The translations under genes and the position numbers were made by a program. Below are positions 63,607 through 64,000 of a DNA stretch of 64,000 nt, one piece after another. Source of the stretch: a bacterium (GTDB lineage Bacteria; Hinthialibacterota; Hinthialibacteria; OLB16); contig JAJVIK010000015.1 of the NCBI GenBank assembly GCA_022072055.1, positions 86,111-150,110 of the forward strand, given 5' to 3'. How positions within the stretch are numbered: position 1 is the first letter of the stretch; every line of letters begins with the position of its first letter. Under the pieces are notes generated by a model. That model ran no database searches. It was given only the letters and a program-made list of their open reading frames with translations, and was not told where the DNA came from.

Positions 63607-63683
63607 CCCTTGGGGCGATGCTGGTGCTGGTGGCGGGATGGGCGTACCTGATCCTGCGCCGCAAGGGGAGCCTGGCGGCGTGA
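63591..63683 (+). pseudogene. Duplicated C-terminal tail of the membrane-anchored protein
   Basis: The 31 codons from GCGCCGGCAGCC to TGA repeat 61896-61991: both encode APAAWTLGAM.VLVAGWAYL and a basic tail. Differences are four synonymous third- or first-base changes, one V/L change and a one-codon deletion, so the source was a translated paralogue rather than a fresh copy. It has no gene in front. Confidence 0.6.
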
Positions 63684-63774
63684 AAGGATCTGGAGTCACC
63701 GCCGAGCCGCGCGCGTAAGCAAGCGGTGCTCATGCCCAACCTTACCACGCGGGAGAGCAAGCCACAGACCTCCC

Positions 63775-63913
63775 CTAATACAGATCCCAATGCTCAACGC
63801 TCGAGGGTGTCTGGCCCGGGTTGGGCATATGCGTATAAGTCGGCGTCTCAGTGGGCATGAATGTGAAAGTTGGTGTGTCCTGGTTCAGCGTGAATCCGAC
63901 AAACGGGGGTCGG
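63775..63913 (-). pseudogene. P/T-rich protein tail fragment
   Basis: The minus strand reads FVGFTLNQDTPTFTFMPTETP, shown in part, then TYTHMPNPGQTPSS and VEHWDLY with a stop at 63775. The T/P stalk and the HWDLY end resemble the ends of secreted proteins in this genome (compare HANWELYD at 56174). A stop precedes it in frame, so it is only a fragment. Confidence 0.35.
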
Positions 63914-64000
63914 ATTTAAGCAACTCTTGGGGTTGAGTTTTTTGAGGGATGGGGAATGCTCGGGAATGTATGATGGGTTGAGAAGGGGCTGGAAGGCGAG

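Overview
The window comes from a GC-rich chromosome of a free-living, probably Gram-negative bacterium. Genes are compact, lie on both strands and often overlap by ATGA or TTGA. Very large secreted repeat proteins (PQQ-like propeller, FG-GAP propeller, VWA/dockerin-like, TPR, M56 receptor with beta-sandwich tail), P/T-rich stalks, DUF4331/DUF4198 proteins, ArnT-like membrane glycosyltransferases and a pseudopilin resemble large environmental genomes of the PVC, Omnitrophota, Hydrogenedentota or Sumerlaeota type. No rRNA or marker gene here fixes the phylum, so this is an inference.

Layout. 0-5 kb: a minus-strand run thrC, ptsN, P-II-like gene, uvrC (cut by the window edge), then a secreted transglutaminase-like protein and a ferredoxin/flavodoxin-NADP reductase. 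5.2-9.3 kb: a BlaI-type repressor with twin operators over its own promoter, and a giant BlaR1-like M56 receptor. 9.3-21 kb: a PIN-toxin remnant, MEMO-family amrB, an NtrC-type regulator, rpmA without rplU, a branched polyamine synthase homologue, an MFS carrier, DUF4198/DUF4331 secreted proteins, a frameshifted DUF4143 ATPase and tRNA-Ile. 21.5-29 kb: membrane glycosyltransferases, NUDIX, an esterase and a glycosyltransferase-phosphoesterase fusion. 29.2-36.4 kb: two toxin-antitoxin pairs, leuB, a secreted nuclease, wecB, a prenol kinase/DUF92 fusion and DedA. 36.4-44.7 kb: secreted NTF2-like and thioredoxin-fold proteins, a 1445-residue adhesin or protease-like protein, and a cobalamin riboswitch leading into a pseudopilin gene. 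44.7-49.7 kb: a lower-GC island with a gene cut by an intact ISL3-family element (8-bp target duplication), followed by two BrxD/DUF2791-type ATPases. 49.7-64 kb: a PIN toxin pair, a DUF4160/DUF2442 pair, a HigBA pair, transposase and gene fragments, and giant secreted propeller proteins.

The most notable items are the B12 riboswitch in front of a pilin-like gene with a visible switchable Shine-Dalgarno hairpin; the IS-inactivated three-gene ATPase cassette, whose broken gene is restored in frame when the element and one target repeat are removed; the fused lipid kinase; the BlaI/M56 sensor with a readable operator; and an apparently leaderless antitoxin mRNA. Six toxin-antitoxin or toxin-antitoxin-like modules, intact or broken, lie in 64 kb.
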